Shown here: positions 62,230 to 64,000 of the stretch, piece after piece
Layout of the letters: the number at the start of each line of letters is the position of its first letter
Numbering within the stretch: position 1 is the stretch's first letter
Source of the DNA: Catonia carolina
Taxonomy: Eukaryota; Arthropoda; Insecta; Hemiptera; Achilidae
Direction: 5' to 3'
DNA: 64,000 nt
Assembly: GCA_035578175.1 (NCBI GenBank)
Contig: JAQMRL010000006.1
Span: forward strand, 22,107,506 to 22,171,505
The notes under the pieces: generated by a model
The model's input: only the letters and a program-made list of their open reading frames with translations
What the model was told of the DNA's origin: nothing
Databases searched by the model: none
Position numbers and translations under genes: made by a program

Positions 62230-62830
62230 TTTCTTTCATGTTTCCCTTGTTGGAGGGGGCCCGTGACGTCAGGCCCGAGTTTTCCTTTTTGGTAGATTTT
62301 GCGTGCCTCGCCCTTCTTGCTGCAAAGGGTCATGACGACGGACGCGTTTTGTCTTTGTGCCGTTCATGTGTTTTTTTAGTCTTTTCGGGGTGCTGTTATG
62401 CTGCCGCTTTTTATGACCTTTTTGCTTTCCCGTGTTACGGTAAGTCTGTCTCCTTTTTTTTGTAGTTAAAATCCCATTGAAGCCGAAAATGCTTAATTTA
62501 AAATTTTGTGAATTTTGTAAACCCTTTGGGTATTTTAAATTTTCTTAAATCTTTTATAATTTTCTTTTCACGATCTTCTGCGTCTCTGGGCTTTTGGCTA
62601 CCTTTTTTTTGGTGTTTTTGGGGTTGCCCCTTTACCTTACTAAGTCGTGGTTTTTCTGCTCTTTGCAGGGACCCGGTGTTGGGCTGATTTTACCCAGTGT
62701 GGGGCTGGTTTTACCTAATTTGGGACTCAATAAAAACTAATTTTGGATGAAGCTTATTCATGTCCTAACCAAGGCAAAATTGCTCAAGAATTATTAATAT
62801 TTGTTTGGGGCAAGTGGCACCCGACGCCTG
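62230..62830 (+). mobile_element. Possible retrotransposon LTR end with primer-binding site
   Basis: A GC-richer block (for example 'GGGGGCCCGTGACGTCAGGC') leads to 'GGGACCCGGTGTTGGGC', an 'ACTCAATAAAAACTAA' and then 'CAAGTGGCACCCGACGCC' at about 62,811. A TGG-initial string just after a CA is what a retroelement tRNA primer-binding site looks like. No partner LTR or gag/pol was seen, so this is tentative. Confidence 0.35.
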
Positions 62831-63419
62831 AAATGCATTTCGCCATCCGAAAATTTGCTGACGGCATTACATTTCGTCTTTCCTACAATTAGTCTTGAAG
62901 CCTCCGCAACATAAATTTTTTAATATAAATTTTCATTTATTACCTCGTTTTATATGATAAAATGTTTGTCGGACGTTACCGCTTAAGTATGCTGGCAAAC
63001 ATGTTGCAGTGCGGAGTTAACCAGTTTTTTTATTTGTAATTTTTAAAAAAAAAATAAAATCTTTTCTACTTAAATTTTTTTAATATATCTCTATAAAAAA
63101 ATCAAATCACTTTAATTTTGATCTGTATTTAATAAATTTTTTTTTAAAATGGCTTTATATAAAAAGGGGTATACTAAAAATCTAATTCTTATAGATAAAA
63201 TAATTAATTTCATTTGTATCTAATTTATCTTTCTTTAAAACGAATCAATGTACGATTCCTTATTAAAATATGTATTGTTCTACTTAATCAACTATTATGT
63301 AAAAAGGCCTATTCTTATTGAAAATTTTAATTATTAACATTTTTCGGTAATTATATTATTATTTATAATCTACCTTTTTATAAATTTTTTTTAATCTGGA
63401 TCCAGTAAATTGTATGCAC

Positions 63420-63466
<47 letters not shown>

Positions 63467-63836
63467 CTATATTTTTTAGTATTTTGTTTTTTTAGATTTA
63501 GATGGTTATTATCATTAAAATCATTTGTGCGCTAATCTGGTCTTTTGCAAAATTAAGAATTAGTTGGTTATCCCAATTTTGTTAATTAATTATTTAAATT
63601 TTATTAAAATATTCTTGATTATTTATTTTTTCTTGTTTATTTAAAATCACACCACTGCAGTCCCTCCTGTTGGAGTTTTTTTTTGTTTCCCCCATTGCCA
63701 ATTTTGTTTTGTGGTCATTTTAAATTCACCTGAACAAAAGGGGTAACATTTTTACACTTACATTTTACACAAAAATGCTCGAAACAAAACTTTTAGTCCT
63801 TTTTAAGATCTATAAAATGATATATAACAGTACTTA
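62831..63836. other. AT-rich right flank
   Basis: No Rictor upstream exon or other gene was found here. The (TA)n tract at 63,422 is the only clear feature. Confidence 0.5.
63422..63461. repeat. (TA)n microsatellite
   Basis: About 20 TA units in AT-rich sequence. Confidence 0.95.
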
Positions 63837-63962
63837 CTTTATTGTAGTAATATGGCAAAACCAGCCGCTGCAATGTAGAGTGCTCAGTTGTGGCGGCGTG
63901 CGGTAATAGAAGGTCGGGGCCGTCAGTTGCTATGTTGGAGTTATAACTTTTCGCGTAATTTA
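63837..63962 (-). other. Unassigned exon-like ORF at the right edge
   Basis: On the minus strand CCCAG is followed by an open 126-nt frame beginning 'WRLNYAKSYNSNIATDGPD' and including 'HAATTEHSTLQRLVLPYYYN', then GTAAGT. Borders look like a real exon and the end is in phase 0. However, the sequence does not resemble the part of Rictor expected before exon a, so it may belong to a transposon or be coincidental. Confidence 0.3.
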
Positions 63963-64000
63963 AGCGCCACTGGGATATTTTTTTTAAAATTAATAAACTT

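Noticed and set aside
63837..63962. This ORF as the Rictor exon preceding exon a
   Set aside because: Phase would allow it, but the sequence lacks the 'LDEAC'-type end expected from animal Rictor at that junction.

Overview
The window is AT-rich, intron-rich eukaryotic DNA with a heavy load of transposable elements. The host gene is an insect-type Rictor and the repeats include tRNA-derived SINEs, an RTE-clade LINE and several mariner types, so this is an arthropod, most likely an insect. A large-genome hemipteran is only my guess. No prokaryotic or viral genome feature was seen.

Right half (about 26.2-59.7 kb, minus strand): one host gene, the 3' part of Rictor, the TORC2-defining subunit. 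Sixteen exons join with consistent splice phases (3,612 nt, 1,203 codons plus stop). They run from a helical-repeat segment ending in an RFLSTQEGF-type block to a long Ser/Asn-rich C-terminal tail. A seventeenth, 165-nt exon at 38,455-38,619 fits the reading frame on both sides and may be a cassette. Exons for the N-terminal part of the protein were not found and probably lie beyond the right edge.

The Rictor introns are packed with elements. They hold a full-length RTE LINE with a 987-codon ORF, a 12-bp target duplication and a Gly in place of a catalytic Asp. They also hold an internally deleted mariner-like element, two PIF/Harbinger-like elements (one nested in a solo LTR), pogo/Tigger remnants, a 330-bp hairpin element, SINEs and LINE fragments.

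Left part (1-26 kb): no host gene was recognised. It contains LINE 3' ends, several dispersed repeat families, a Harbinger element with TTA duplications, a solo LTR just downstream of Rictor, a 34-bp perfect palindrome, and a 2.4-kb foldback structure at 13.26-15.69 kb. In that structure two tandem-repeat families are arranged as nested inverted arrays.

Right flank (59.9-64 kb): a decayed mariner, a further dispersed repeat, a possible transposase N-terminus, a possible LTR/primer-binding-site region and one unassigned exon-like ORF at the very edge.

Nothing here looks like a new multi-gene system. The best leads are the foldback element, a dispersed ~390-bp SINE-like family with clear target duplications, the RTE copy with an apparently dead catalytic site, and the unassigned in-frame Rictor exon.
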